From assembly GCF_014633365.1 (NCBI RefSeq), contig NC_068351.1, positions 4,140,879-4,204,878 on the forward strand: a stretch of 64,000 nt of DNA, given 5' to 3'. Position numbers and translations under genes: made by a program. Positions 1 to 10,796 of the stretch are shown here, in pieces. Origin of the DNA: Diospyros lotus (Eukaryota; Streptophyta; Magnoliopsida; Ericales; Ebenaceae). Below the pieces are notes generated by a model, which saw only the letters and a list, made by a program, of their open reading frames with translations, was not told where the DNA came from and did not search any database. Within the stretch, counting starts at the first letter, position 1. Each line of letters begins with the position of its first letter.

Positions 1-776
1 ATGTGCTTGATTTCTTCATGGACTTGAATTCTTCATGGGCTTGAATTCTTCATGCCTAAAAAAAAAATAAAAATAATTTAATGTTATTAATAAATTATAT
101 ATTATATATATATTACACATGGCACATATATATATATTATATTATATTATATATATATTACATGAATGCATATAATGATGTATATGTATTATATATAATT
201 TTATATATTATTATTATTATTATTAAATTTTACTTTAAAATTTCATTTCATTAATTTTTCAATTTAAACTTGCATATAACCATAAAATATATATTAATAT
301 CTAATTTAAACTATTTTTAAGATCAAAAGAAGGGTATAATTATAACAAAAATTTTATAAAATTAACCACTAATCACTTAACCCCTGACCACTATTGCCCT
401 CAACTTTCACTACTGTCGCTATCGCCTTCACCAGTCACATGCCGTCGTGTGCTCCACTGGTGGCCGCTGCTGCGCGCAGCTTTCGCAGTCGTTGTTGTCT
501 CCTCCAATAACCACCATTCATATCCTCCACTTTTCTCACTAGATTCAATCATCGCTGCTCAATTTTGCAGCTAGCTCACCAAGATCCAACATTCGATAAC
601 CAGATCTTGTTATGGCCGCTACCATTCTTAGATCTGACTTGCCCATAGTCATGTTTCGATCTCACAGTTTCAAATCTTGTTGTTTTCAGATCTGAACTGT
701 CGCAACTATTTTCGCTTCATATCTGTGAAGTCTCCGTAACCCATTCAACTCCAAGCATCCATTTTTTCTAGCTTTC
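1..776. other. AT-rich flank and probable copia leader
   Basis: The first ~360 bases are AT-rich, with runs of alternating TA. Bases ~400-776 are less AT-rich, have no long ORF and lead directly into the gag start of the copia element, so they may be its untranslated leader. I looked for a 5' LTR matching the 3' LTR at 7909 and for a TGGTATCAGAGC-type primer-binding site and saw neither. The 5' end of the element is therefore missing, diverged or outside the window. Confidence 0.4.
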
Positions 777-1836
777 ATGGCAAAGAATGATGAAACTTCA
801 AAGGCAACTATGTCCTCTTCCAACATGTATGATGATCTAAGCGACCCCTTTTATCTCCATCACTTTGACCAACCAGGTTTGGTTCTTGTGCCTCAGCAAT
901 TGATACAAAACAACTATCCCCTTTGGAGCCATGCCATGCTTATGGCTCTCACCACCAAGAACAAGGATGGCTTTGTAGACAGATCCATCATGAGCTCTCA
1001 GCAACATTCATTGATGAACACAAGCAATGGACTCATTGCAATCTCTTCGTCAAGGGTTGGATCCCAAACACTATTTCACCTAACATTGCTCAAAGTGTGA
1101 TGTATAATAACAGTGCATCCAAGATCTGACTGTAATTGAAAGAACATTTCTTTCATGCGAATAGTGTGCATCTTTTTCAAGTTGACCAAGAGATTATACA
1201 TTCAAGGGGACATGAGCATTGGTGACTACTACACCAAATTAAAAGACTTGTGGGATGCACGTGATGCTTTCAACCCTTTTCCATCTACTGATGGCAACAA
1301 GGCAAAACAATTGCAGGAATACCAACAAACACAACGCTAGCCAATTTCTCATGAAACTCAACCCCATTTATATTGTAGCTAGAGGGAAAATATTACTCAT
1401 GTATCCCTTACCGCCTGTGAACAAGGTATTTTCCCTCATCATTCAAGATGAAAAACAACGAAATGTCTCTTCAAAGGTGATTGAGAAAACATTAGATACA
1501 GTTGCATTTGTTGTTAAAAATAAACCACCAAATTTCAACAGGAATTACTCACTAAGAAATCCACATCTCAAATGCAATCGCTGCAACCTTGTTGGGCATA
1601 CCATTGCAAATTGCTGCCAACACCTTAAGCGTGACCATTGTGGTTACAAAGGCCATACCATCGATATTTGTTGCAAGCTCAAGCGAGCAAATGCTCAAGG
1701 GGACAAGAAATGTCCCTTAAACAATTTTCCCAGAGCCTATCACATGGATTTTAAATATGACAAGACTGAAAAAACTCTTTCCTCCTATAACCTCACTGCT
1801 GAACAATATCATAATCTCCTTAAACTCATTGCTTGA
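777..1836 (+). pseudogene. copia-1 gag relic
   Basis: The ORF starting at 777 carries the plant copia gag N-terminal signature (DPFYLHHFDQPGLVLV, then NNYPLWSHAM). After a frame break the reading continues around 1155 and then 1255-1836. There a double CCHC-like zinc knuckle is visible (CNRCNLVGHTIANC, then CGYKGHTIDIC; in both the final Cys spacing is slightly degenerate). At least two frameshifts separate these pieces, so this cannot produce a full capsid protein. Confidence 0.85.
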
Positions 1837-1920
1837 ACAAAATCTGTTAGTGTTGCTAATCAAGTATCAACAGTGAGTAACTTTTCATGTATACTTCTCT
1901 ACTCTCTCACATATGATAAG

Positions 1921-3453
1921 GGTATTCGATGGATCTTTGACACATGAGCCATTGACCATATGGTTTATTCCCTTCATTTTTTCACCAGTAGTATACCTAT
2001 CACCAATCGTTATGTTCATTTATCAAACTATGCTCTTGCTCAAGTCACACATATAGGGACAATTCAATTTTCAAGTTCACTGGTTCTTTATAATGTGCTT
2101 TGTGTTCCTTCCTTTAAACTCAACTTGATATCTGTAGCCAAATTGACTCAAATCTTTTCATGTTCCGTAACCTTTACCAACAACCTTTGTTTTGTGCAGG
2201 ACCAATATTCGGGGAAGATTATTGGGATGGGAATTGAGCAAGCTGAACTCTGTTACTTGGACAAGTTGAAGCATGCTAAGTGTCGTGTTTTCCTTACCAC
2301 TACCACTTCCATCAATCCTCGTCTTTGGCACCAACGTCTTGGTCATCCATCCAATAAAAACCTATAAGCCATTTCTTTATATTTAGACTCTATCAAAGCT
2401 GGTTTTGTTAATGACTGTTCTATTTGTCCACTTGCCAAACAAACCAAACAACATTTTCCTTCTAGTTATATTAACACAAAATCTTGTTTTGAGTTTATTC
2501 ATGTTGACATTTGGGGTGGTTATTATGTCCCAAATTTACAAGGGGCAAAATACTTCCTTATTATAGTAGATGATTTTTCTCGATGCACATGGGTATATCT
2601 CTTACTTAACAAATGTGAAGTTAGAAATTGTTTACTTACCTTTATAAACCTTGTTGAAACCCAATTTGATTTTTGCATCAAAATCATTCATAGTGATAAT
2701 GGCCTTGAAATTTACCATTCTAAACACATATCATCCTAAATGAATTATTCACCAATCTAGCTAGTTGTGTCTCAACCCACAACAAAATTGTGTTGTTGAA
2801 CGAAAACATAGACATCTCTTCAATGTAGTATGTGCCTTATTTTTCCAAGCCAACCTTCCCAAAACTTTTTGGGGTGATGCTATCATAACCGCCACTTATC
2901 TTGTCAATTGTACCTCAACTCCTGTTCTTCATGGCAAACACCATTTGAGGTAGTATTTTATAAAACACCCACTTATGATCATTTACGTGTTTTTGGTTGT
3001 CTCTATTTTGCCTCTACCCACCACCATAAACCAAGCAAATTTGATGTTCGTTCTTTTCATTGTATCTTCCTTGACTACCCTTATAGTATCAAAGGTTATT
3101 GGGTATATGCTTTAGTTATCGAAAAAATCTTCATTTCTAGAGATGTCCTTTTTGATGAACATGTTTTCCCTTATGCATCCACTACTCACATCTCTACTTC
3201 ACCAACACACTCGGCCCTTCCTGTCACGGGCCTTACCGATCCAATTTTTCCCTTCACGGCACTTGCCAATCCAAATCCTCCTAATACAATGCCTACCCAT
3301 CCAAACTCGCTTATCGCGACACAATCATCACCTACCACAACACCTTTAGTCTTGTATGATTCCTACTCGACCTCACTCGATACGACGCCAGCTTTGCCCA
3401 CTTCCACGCCTTTCGACCTAATCCTTCTGGACCGTCTGGATCCAGTCCACTAG
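1921..3453 (+). pseudogene. copia-1 protease-integrase relic
   Basis: A copia aspartic protease active-site remnant reads WIFDT, stop, AIDHM near 1930-1962. The GAG-pre-integrase motif LWHQRLGHPSNKNL lies near 2320-2365. Integrase core pieces follow in broken frames up to ~2950 (VDDFSRCTWVY near 2570; VERKHRH near 2800). The integrase C-terminal motif RVFGCLYFAS sits at ~2985. The coding region ends abruptly at the CACTA left end at 3448. Several in-frame stops (for example at 2365 and 2737) make this non-functional. Confidence 0.85.
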
Positions 3454-3459
3454 AAAAAA

Positions 3460-4560
3460 TCAGTAATTTAGAGACGGATTTAGCAACAGACTTTTTTCGT
3501 TACTAAATAAAGACGGCTCAGTGACGGATATTCCGTCACTAAATTTTAGTGATAGAAAATTTTGTTGCCAAATTTTTTAATTTTTTTTATTATTTAGCGA
3601 CGGAAAATTCCGTCACTAAATAATTTTTAATATTTTTTATTAAATTTTTAAATTTAACGACGGAATATTCCATTGCTAAATAATAATAAAAATTAAAATT
3701 AAAATTAAATTATTTAGCGACGGAATATTACATCGCTAAATAATCTTAAATTAATTTTTTTAATTTATTTTTATTTCTTAGCAATGAGTTTATCCCGTTG
3801 CTAAATTTGGATTTTTTATTTAATTTATTTTTACTTTTTACTGACGGGTGTTACTTTGTCGCTAAATTTTGTATTTTTTATTTAATTTATTTTTATTTCT
3901 TAGCGACGAGTGTGGCCCATCGTTAAATTTTAATTTTCTATTTAATTTATTTTTATTTTTTAGCGACTGTCTCCTGCTAAATTTTGTATTTTTTATTTAA
4001 TTTTTTTTTATTTTTTAGCGACAGGGGCTTTCCCGTTGCTAAATTTTATATTTTTTATTTAATTTTTTTTTATTTTTTAGCGATGAGAGTTATCCTGTTG
4101 CTAAATTTTATATTTTTTATTTAATTTATTTTTATTTTTTAGCAACGGGGGCTATCCCATCGCTAAATTTTGTATTTTTTATTTAATTTATTTTTATTTT
4201 TTAGTGACAAGATAATCCCATCGCTAAATTTGGCATTCTTTATTTAATTTATTTTTATTTTTTAGCGACAGATGTACTCCGTCGCTAAATTTTAATTTTT
4301 AATTTAATTTATTTTCATTTTCATTTGTCGTTATCCAGTCGCTAATTTTTATATTTTTTATTTAATTAAATTATATATATTTAGCGACAGAATATTCCGT
4401 CGCTAATTAATAAAAAAATAAATAATAAAAAAATTAAAATTAAATGAAATATATTGAACGACAAATAATTTCGTCGCTAATTAATAAAAAATTAAATAAA
4501 TAATGAAAAATTAATTTCAAATTAAATATATTTAGAGATAGAATATTCCGTTGCTAAATA
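3460..4560. repeat. Array of TTTAGCGACGG-like subterminal repeats
   Basis: About 1.1 kb consists of units of roughly 60 bp. In each, an AT-rich tract (TTTTTTATTTAATTTATTTTTATTT-like) alternates with a paired TTTAGCGACGG and CCGTCGCTAAATTTT, so each unit is also a small inverted repeat. More than a dozen units are recognisable by eye, with substitutions at CpG positions. A shorter set recurs at 5200-5530 near the right end of the same CACTA element. These are probably transposase-binding subterminal repeats; this is inference from family knowledge. Confidence 0.75.
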
Positions 4561-4987
4561 ATTAAAAAATTAAAGTAATAATTAAAAAATTTAGCCAATC
4601 GTTAAAAAAGAAAAAAAATTAAAAAAATAAAATTTATTAATTATATATTAAACAAAGATTAAATAAATATTAAAATGTATTAAATGCATATTTTATGTAT
4701 TTTATTTACAAAACAAAAATATGTAAATTGATATGATATTGTAAAATTTATAATAACAAATATGTATTAAACTAATTTTTAATCAAATAAAACTTAAATA
4801 TTTAAGAGATTAATTAATTACAACATTTAAGTTGTATATTAGTTGAGTTAAAATTTACAACATTTATTTTTTAAGTATTAATTTATGAGTTTAAAAGATT
4901 TAAAATTTAAAATATTAATTTAAAATAAAATTAAAATAGTTGGTAGCTAAGTATAGTATATAGCTAATATGTGCAGTGTATATATTA

Positions 4988-5192
4988 AGGAGGCTCGCAG
5001 CTCAGATGGTTGCGCGCTCGCATGCACGCACATGGGGGACCAAGAATCGAAATTGAGGAAATGAAGAAATGAGTGTGCTGGGGAAATTATCCCAGCGCTA
5101 CACATGGCGGCTCAAGGTGACGCCACCTGGCTCTTGCAAGGCAGGGTATGCGTGCGTGTCCTTCCAGTACGGGCTATTATTATTTTTTTAAA
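4988..5192 (+). mobile_element. tRNA-derived SINE-like insert inside the CACTA element
   Basis: A ~200-bp GC-richer island lies within the AT-rich CACTA body. It starts GGAGGCTCGCAGCTCAGATGG, resembling a pol III box A (GCTCAGATGGTT). About 45 bp further on is a box-B-like CAAGAATCGAAAT. It ends in a T-rich tail (TATTATTATTTTTTTA). This arrangement fits a plant tRNA-related SINE. Direct repeats at the borders are weak (ATTAAG against ATTAAAG), so I cannot confirm a target duplication. Confidence 0.5.
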
Positions 5193-5540
5193 TTAAAGTC
5201 AGCGACGAAAATACTTTCGTTGCTAATTAGAGATAGAATTGTTTTCGTCGCTAATTCTAATTTATTTTAAGTTTTTTAATATTCTAATTTTTATTGTGTA
5301 TTAACGATAGAAAGTTTTCCGTTGCTATTTAGCAACAGAACATTTTCTGTCACTAAAATAATATTTAATTTCTTAAACAATTTTTATTTTTATTTTTTAA
5401 TCAGTTAATTTGTGTTATCACTAAATCCCGTCGCTAAAATTTAGCGATGGGAAGCTACCCGTCGCTAAATTTTTTAGTGATGGATTTTGATATTTTAACG
5501 ACGGATTTTTCCGTTGCTAAATTCTGTTTTTCTTGTAGTG

Positions 5541-6313
5541 ATATGGCCCCTTCTTCATGGCCCAATCTCGGCTCATCTCTTTGCCCAATCTGACCCTTTC
5601 CTCATGGCTGAATCTCGGCCCATCTCTCTACCCAATCTCAGCTCAATCTTGGCCCCATCATGGCCCTGCACCAGCTTGTAGCAATATCATTGCAGCCTCT
5701 ATTAGGTATCTATGCACCAGCCCCAGATCTCATCCTTATTAATGGCGGATTCCATCCACATTAATCAGGGTCCTATCGACACCATGCCACCACCACTTGG
5801 GAGCCTCCACCTGCGCCGGATATTCAGTCCCATCACCTACAGATGCACGACACATGCATATAGGAAGACGTCTCCTCCTCCTATATCAACTAACTCTTTT
5901 TAGAGTCAATGTATGTTTTGTCTTCTGACCTACTGATACACTGTCATTTCTTTATTCTCTCACTTATTCGAGTGTCGAAGTGTTTGCAGGTGCTAGCCGC
6001 CCCCTGGACGAACTCGTCGCTAGAGCCTATTACCAGCTGTTGCGATCATGTCTTCAACGGCTCCTTTTGGTCATGAAGGAACACTTTCATTCTACATTGT
6101 AGATTCCAAATGTTGCAATTTTTGAACTTTCCATTGCGACATTACCTGATGCCCCACATGATTCTCCTACACCCGACACCCGGCTCTGATAACCCACACG
6201 AGCACCTAGCTACCTTCAACAATACCATGTAGAAGCTTCCTTGCCTGCTCTCTCCCTACCGTCGTCTCACTCGGTGTTGACTACAGCCACAGGTATTCCT
6301 CACCACTTGTCTC
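5541..6313 (+). other. copia-1 spacer between integrase and reverse transcriptase
   Basis: This is proline- and serine-codon-rich, low-complexity coding-like DNA with no intact frame. It corresponds to the variable linker between integrase and reverse transcriptase in copia polyproteins. It resumes immediately after the CACTA right end. Nothing else is recognisable here. Confidence 0.5.
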
Positions 6314-7900
6314 ATGTTCTTACTTATGATCAACTTTCTTCTATTCATTGTGTTTTCAGCAGTCAAAGAACCTACCTCCCTTATTCAGGCTGTCAAAGAT
6401 CCTAAATGGCGTATTGTCATGATCGAAGAACTTCGTGCTCTCCATGATAATGGCACTTGGTCTCTCCAACCTTTGCCTTCAAACAAAAAGCCCGTGGGTT
6501 GCAAATGGGTATACAATATCAAATTTAATCTCGATGGCATTGTCGAGCACTATAAAGTACACTTGGTTGCAAAAGGTTATAGTCAGATTGAAGGTTTTGA
6601 TTACTGTGAGACTTTTTCCCCTATTGCCAAGCTTGTTATCGTTTGCTTACTCCTTGTTGTTGCATCTTCCATGAATTGACACTTTCAGCAATTGGACATC
6701 AACAATGTCTTTCTCCATGGCGATCTAGAGGAAGATGTTTACATGTCATTACCTCCTGATTTCGGACGAAATGGGGAGACTTGTGTATGCAAGCTTCACA
6801 AATCTTTGTATGGGCTTAAGCAAGCTTCCCGTAAGTGGTTCATCAAACTATCCAAAGTCCTAACTCTTGCAAACTTCATACAATCCAAATCAGATCACTC
6901 TTTATTCGTCCGACACCATGGTACTTCCTCTACTACTCTTCTTGTCTATGTGGATGACATCATTATAGCATGTAATAATCTCCAAGAAATTAAACAAATT
7001 AAAACTCATCTCATGTAGCAGTTTAAGCTTAAGGATCTTGGTAACTTGAAATATTTTCTAGGTATAGAGATATCTCGATTAAAATAAGGAATTGCTATTA
7101 CACAAAGAAAATATGCACTTGAAATATTAGAAAACATGGGATACTTGGCAGTAAAGCCTGCTAATTCTCCAATGGAGCAGAATCTATCTCTTAGTAAGGA
7201 AGAGGGCGATTGTATTTAAAATCCCTTCTCTTATCAAAGACTTGTTGGACGATTGATTTACTTAACCATCACAAGGCCAGACTTGGTCTATTTCGTTCAC
7301 ATTCTCAATCAGTTTATGGACAAGCCCCAAGTTCCATACCTAAAAGCGGCACAAAGAGTTCTACACTACATCAAGAAAACACTAGGACAATGTATTTTTT
7401 TTCTCATCCACAAGTTTATTGTAGTTGAATGCTTTTTGTGATGCGGATTGGGCTCGATGTCGAGACACACGAAAGTCAAGCACAAGCTATTGTGTGTTTA
7501 TTGGGAATTCCCTCATTTCTTGGAAAACTAAAAAACAAGCTACTATCTCCCGATCAAGTGCAGAGATAGAATATCGATCCATGGCATCTGTTTGTTGTGA
7601 GATCACTTAGCTCCAAAACATTTTACATGATCTTGGAATAAAGCATTCACAGCCAATTAAGTTATTTTGTGATAATCAAGCCGCTTTACACATAGCTTTT
7701 AATCCAGTATTTCATGAACGGATAAAACACATAAAAATTGATTATCACATTGTTTGAGAAAAGGTTCAAGTTGGTGTAGTCAAGACTTATCATATATCAA
7801 CATCAAAACAATTAGTCGGCATCTTCACTAAATCATTGAGTACGCCACAGTTTTCAAATCTTGTCAGCAAGCTAAGATTAATCAATATTTATTCACCTTG
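6314..7900 (+). pseudogene. copia-1 reverse transcriptase-RNase H relic
   Basis: RT starts in 6314-6679 (GTWSLQPLPSNKKPVGCKWVY region, then YKVHLVAKGYSQ). After a stop it continues with QLDINNVFLHGDLEEDVYM and YGLKQASRKWF. The catalytic YVDD lies in LLVYVDDIIIA near 6945-6970. RNase H follows at 7425-7900 ([40 protein letters not shown]). In-frame stops at ~6679, 7018, 7085, 7218 and 7609 inactivate it. Confidence 0.9.
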
Positions 7901-7908
7901 ATGGGAAG

Positions 7909-8100
7909 TGTTAAGAACTAAAACCCTCAAATGGTGGACATTTTCTAAGAAAATTATTTTTATTTTAATCATTATTTTATTTATTTTTTATCTCTACCTT
8001 ATATATAAATATAAATATAAATATTATTTTGTTCAAATAAATATACAAAACATTCATCTTTCAATAATTTTTCAGACAATCATATATAAAAAAGAATCAT
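7909..8100 (+). repeat. copia-1 3' LTR (approximate)
   Basis: Directly after the RNase H stop, a purine tract (GATGGGAAG) is followed by TGTTAAGAAC, the usual junction of a copia polypurine tract and LTR. The LTR-like AT-rich sequence runs to about 8100. No second LTR is available, so the right edge is a guess. Confidence 0.6.
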
Positions 8101-8133
8101 AACTTCGACTAGCCCACTTAGCGGCCCCTAGCC

Positions 8134-8524
8134 TAGAGATGGCAAATGGGCCCGGCCCACCTCCCACTTGGCCCATCCATTTGGTGGTTGGGCTAAATTT
8201 GGCTAGCAAAGGAGGTGGGCGAGGTGGGCCAGGTCAAGTCAAGCAATAGAAATTGGAGCCTAGCACGACCTTGTGGCCCTTAATAAATGGGCCAAGGCGG
8301 GCGGGGCTAGGCTGTGGACTTGGCTGTCTGGCGGGCCTGTGGGCCATTTATTTTTAATTTTTTAAATATTTTTTATGAGCTCGATCTGACTATTTTGGTG
8401 GATCGGGTCGGGGGCCATATATCATTGGCCCAACATGGCCCGCATACTTCTAGTCAAGCTGACCCATCTGCTATAGTACCACTGTACCAGGCTGGGTTGT
8501 GAGACAAGCCGCCTGACATCTCTA
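8134..8524. mobile_element. hAT-type MITE, 391 bp
   Basis: The left end TAGAGATGGCAAATGGGCC and the right end (reverse complement TAGAGATGTCAGGCGGC) form short terminal inverted repeats of the hAT type (TAGRGRTGGCAA-like). The flanking 8-mers are CCCTAGCC (8126-8133) and CCCTAGTC (8525-8532), an 8-bp target duplication with one mismatch. The interior is rich in GGGCC and GGCCC blocks and has no coding capacity. Confidence 0.75.
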
Positions 8525-8548
8525 CCCTAGTCTACGCCTAACAAGCAA

Positions 8549-10384
8549 GGAAAATGCTACACGAACGTAAAGTTAGACAACTTGGTGGACAACTCTATCC
8601 TAAAATTACAAATTTATCCTTTACTTTTCCCTCCCAAATTTGTTACCCTGTTTCCTATGCTTCTTTCTTATACTTTCACACTCTTCTCTCTCTCTTTTCA
8701 TTTTCACAAATTTGTCCTTTCTTTTTTCCCCCCAAATTTGCTATCCTGCTTCTTCTTCTTCTTCCTCATACTCTCACTCTCTCTCTTCTCTTTCTCCCTC
8801 TCTCTTCCTCCATCGTTGTTCGTCGCCGTCGCCGCCATTGTAGTGGCCGCTGCAGCCGCTTCCGCCGTCTTTCGCCATGGACACAGCCGCCTCCGACGCA
8901 GCCTCAATCGCTGCCATTCGCTACTTTTGAATGGCCGGCATCAAAGTTTTTGGTCGCTGATGGACACAAGGCCGTGTTTGGCCTTGGGAAAGGTGGCTCT
9001 CGTTGGTTTCAGCGTGCTGGCTTCAACTGGCCTGCTTTTGTTTCATTTGAAGGAGATGAGCAAGGAAGTTTTAGCTATTGTTCATCTCATCACTTAAATG
9101 TATGTATGTATATATGCATATATTAAAAAGAACAACAAAGAAGAAATTGATTGACGGTCTAATTTTGTAAATATTTAGTTGTAATGGACAACTTTAAATT
9201 GCAGTATTCAGCTGTTTAGTTTGAATTTTGATTCTTTAATTAATTAGTGAAATGTATTATTGTACTTAGCTGAAAGTATGTATACATATATGAGTGGGTG
9301 TTTGTCGGCCTAATATTGATTTCTTCTAAATAGTGATGACCTTCTACTCCTTAATTTGGTGATTATCTCCGTTTCTTTAAATCTAGCATTGGCATTGTAT
9401 GTTCCATTGCAATGAAGCCGCTACCCAAGAAGATCTATCTTTACTATCAGATTGAATCTCTGTGGACTTAACACTATGGATGTATGTATGGTTAATTACT
9501 ACTAAAATACTCTTTTCTTTTTAATTGTATAGACGATTAAATGCTGATGAAAGTAAACGAGGGCTGAAAGGCAAAGGCAGCTGATTTTAATAATTGTATT
9601 TTCAGTATTATATATTTATGTGTTAATTTAAGTTTTTAAAAATTATAAACAAAAATTTATTGCAGGCCACAACTATTGCCATTCCTTTGCAACGTAGAAA
9701 AAACCCAAAGCCTTCTCACATGTGTTTCAACAACTCAACCAGAAACAAAAAATAATAAAATATAAGTATAGAACACAAGAACTGGACGCCCCAGCAAAGC
9801 CAAGTTTCGGAGGAAAGCCAAAATCAAATACTTATTTTGAAAGAAAAATTTGTTGTGGAGAGAAAATGAACATATATGTCGAGACAACCTAAGCATTGCC
9901 CAAAACCCAAACTCTCTTTCGATGCTTCTGTTCAATTTCGAAACACAATGAGCATGAATCACGAAGACATGAACTTGGACACACAAATAGTGTTTGTACA
10001 TATGTGCGGAAATATGTATATATGGGTGTGAACTGTATAATAATAACAGTTCGTCGCTGCTGTCATCACTGTCGCAGCTACCATCCCCGTTCGTCGTCGC
10101 TGCCATCAATGCTTCTGCTTCACCCGCGGGTCACAACTATTTCGCTATCACCTCTGGTCACCCGCTGCTTCGCCACCGCCTCCGACTGCTTTAGTCACGC
10201 ATGGAGAAAAAATAGAGAGGGGAAGGAAAATGAAAAGAGAGAGAGAGAGAAAGAAAAGTGAGAGTATAAAAAAGAAGCAGAGGAAGCAGTATAACAAATT
10301 TGGGAGGAAAAGGTAGAGGATAAATTTGTAATTTTATGAGTTGTCCATCAAATTGCCTAACTCTACGTTAGTGTAGCATTTTCC
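8549..10384. mobile_element. Mutator-like (MULE) element with ~150-bp TIRs
   Basis: The termini are GGAAAATGCTACAC at the left and GTGTAGCATTTTCC at the right. The inverted repeats extend inward ~150 bp with scattered mismatches. Both sides are flanked by the identical 9-mer AACAAGCAA (8540-8548 and 10385-10393). A 9-bp target duplication, long TIRs and a terminal G are typical of Mutator-like elements. I see no transposase. The interior (8800-10200) has short GC-rich stretches (for example around 8810-9060 and 10040-10190) that could be captured host DNA, as in Pack-MULEs, but I recognise no parent gene. A second, degenerate copy of part of the left TIR lies at ~8708-8800. Confidence 0.85.
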
Positions 10385-10393
10385 AACAAGCAA

Positions 10394-10752
10394 GGGGTAA
10401 AACTTCTAATCTTTTTGTAACTTTTTTGTTTATATTTTCAACGGATTTCACGTACCCTTTGATATTCCATGCTGGCTGCTTGACTCCGACTAATAAGAGT
10501 CATAACGTGTCACCATCTCTCAGGCTTCCCTTAAACTCCCATCGGTAGTTTTATCACTCCCCTTCAAAACCCTCGACCTTGCGCTTCGGTTTCTTATATA
10601 CGAACGCAACGCGAGGCCATTACCTCTCTTCTTCTTCTTCTTGCCTCCACCGCTGCAACTCTCTCTCTCTCTCTCTCTCTCGGTTTCTTATATACGAACA
10701 CAACGCGAGGCCATTACCTCTCTTCTTCTTCTTCTTGCCTCCACCGCTGCAA

Positions 10753-10794
<42 letters not shown>

Positions 10795-10796
10795 CG
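10394..10796 (+). promoter_or_regulatory. TD-1 promoter and 5' UTR region
   Basis: Only ~410 bp separate the MULE right end from the TD-1 start codon, so the core promoter must lie here, reach into the MULE, or both. The segment holds pyrimidine-rich DNA, a 94-bp tandem duplication and a CT then TA microsatellite that runs almost to the ATG. I cannot place a TATA box confidently because the TA microsatellite itself resembles one. Confidence 0.5.
10587..10774 (+). repeat. 94-bp tandem duplication in the TD-1 5' UTR
   Basis: Two adjacent copies, 10587-10680 and 10681-10774, begin CGGTTTCTTATATACGAAC and end in a CT run. By eye they differ at one internal base (ACGCAAC against ACACAAC), so the duplication looks recent. 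The second copy is followed by (TA)n up to ~10794, just before the start codon at 10797. Confidence 0.85.

Larger units (their letters stand above)
3448..5540. mobile_element. Non-autonomous CACTA (En/Spm-type) element
   Basis: The left end begins CACTAGAAAAAATCAG and the right end is TTTTTCTTGTAGTG, whose reverse complement CACTACAAGAAAAA is the classic plant CACTA terminus. Subterminal DNA on both sides is packed with short motifs related to TTTAGCGACGG and CCGTCGCTAAA in both orientations, a hallmark of CACTA subterminal repeats. No transposase ORF is present. The expected 3-bp target duplication is not seen (GTC on the left, ATA on the right), so one edge has mutated or is misplaced. The element interrupts copia-1 between integrase and reverse transcriptase. 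Confidence 0.8.
777..8100 (+). mobile_element. Degenerate Ty1/copia retrotransposon (copia-1)
   Basis: Copia domain order is readable on the + strand: gag with zinc knuckles, protease remnant, GAG-pre-integrase, integrase, reverse transcriptase, RNase H, then a 3' LTR beginning TGTTAAGAAC at 7909. The reading frame is broken by many stops and frame changes, and a CACTA element (3448-5540) separates integrase from reverse transcriptase. The order gag-PR-INT-RT-RH is diagnostic of copia. No 5' LTR was found, so the element is old and incapable of autonomous movement. The 3' end is approximate because no paired LTR is available. Confidence 0.9.

Noticed and set aside
3460..4560. Regularly spaced repeats that might suggest a CRISPR-like array
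   Set aside because: The repeats are degenerate, palindromic and in both orientations within a CACTA element; the genome is a plant. They are subterminal transposon repeats.
4988..5050. Possible tRNA gene
   Set aside because: Box A- and box B-like motifs exist, but no cloverleaf with an acceptor stem is formed; a SINE head is more likely.
8554..9126. 190-codon open frame (and an overlapping 171-codon frame) at the left of the MULE
   Set aside because: It starts inside the MULE terminal repeat, is dominated by pyrimidine-run Ser/Phe/Leu codons, and three frames are open at once; no domain is recognisable. It is treated as part of the element.
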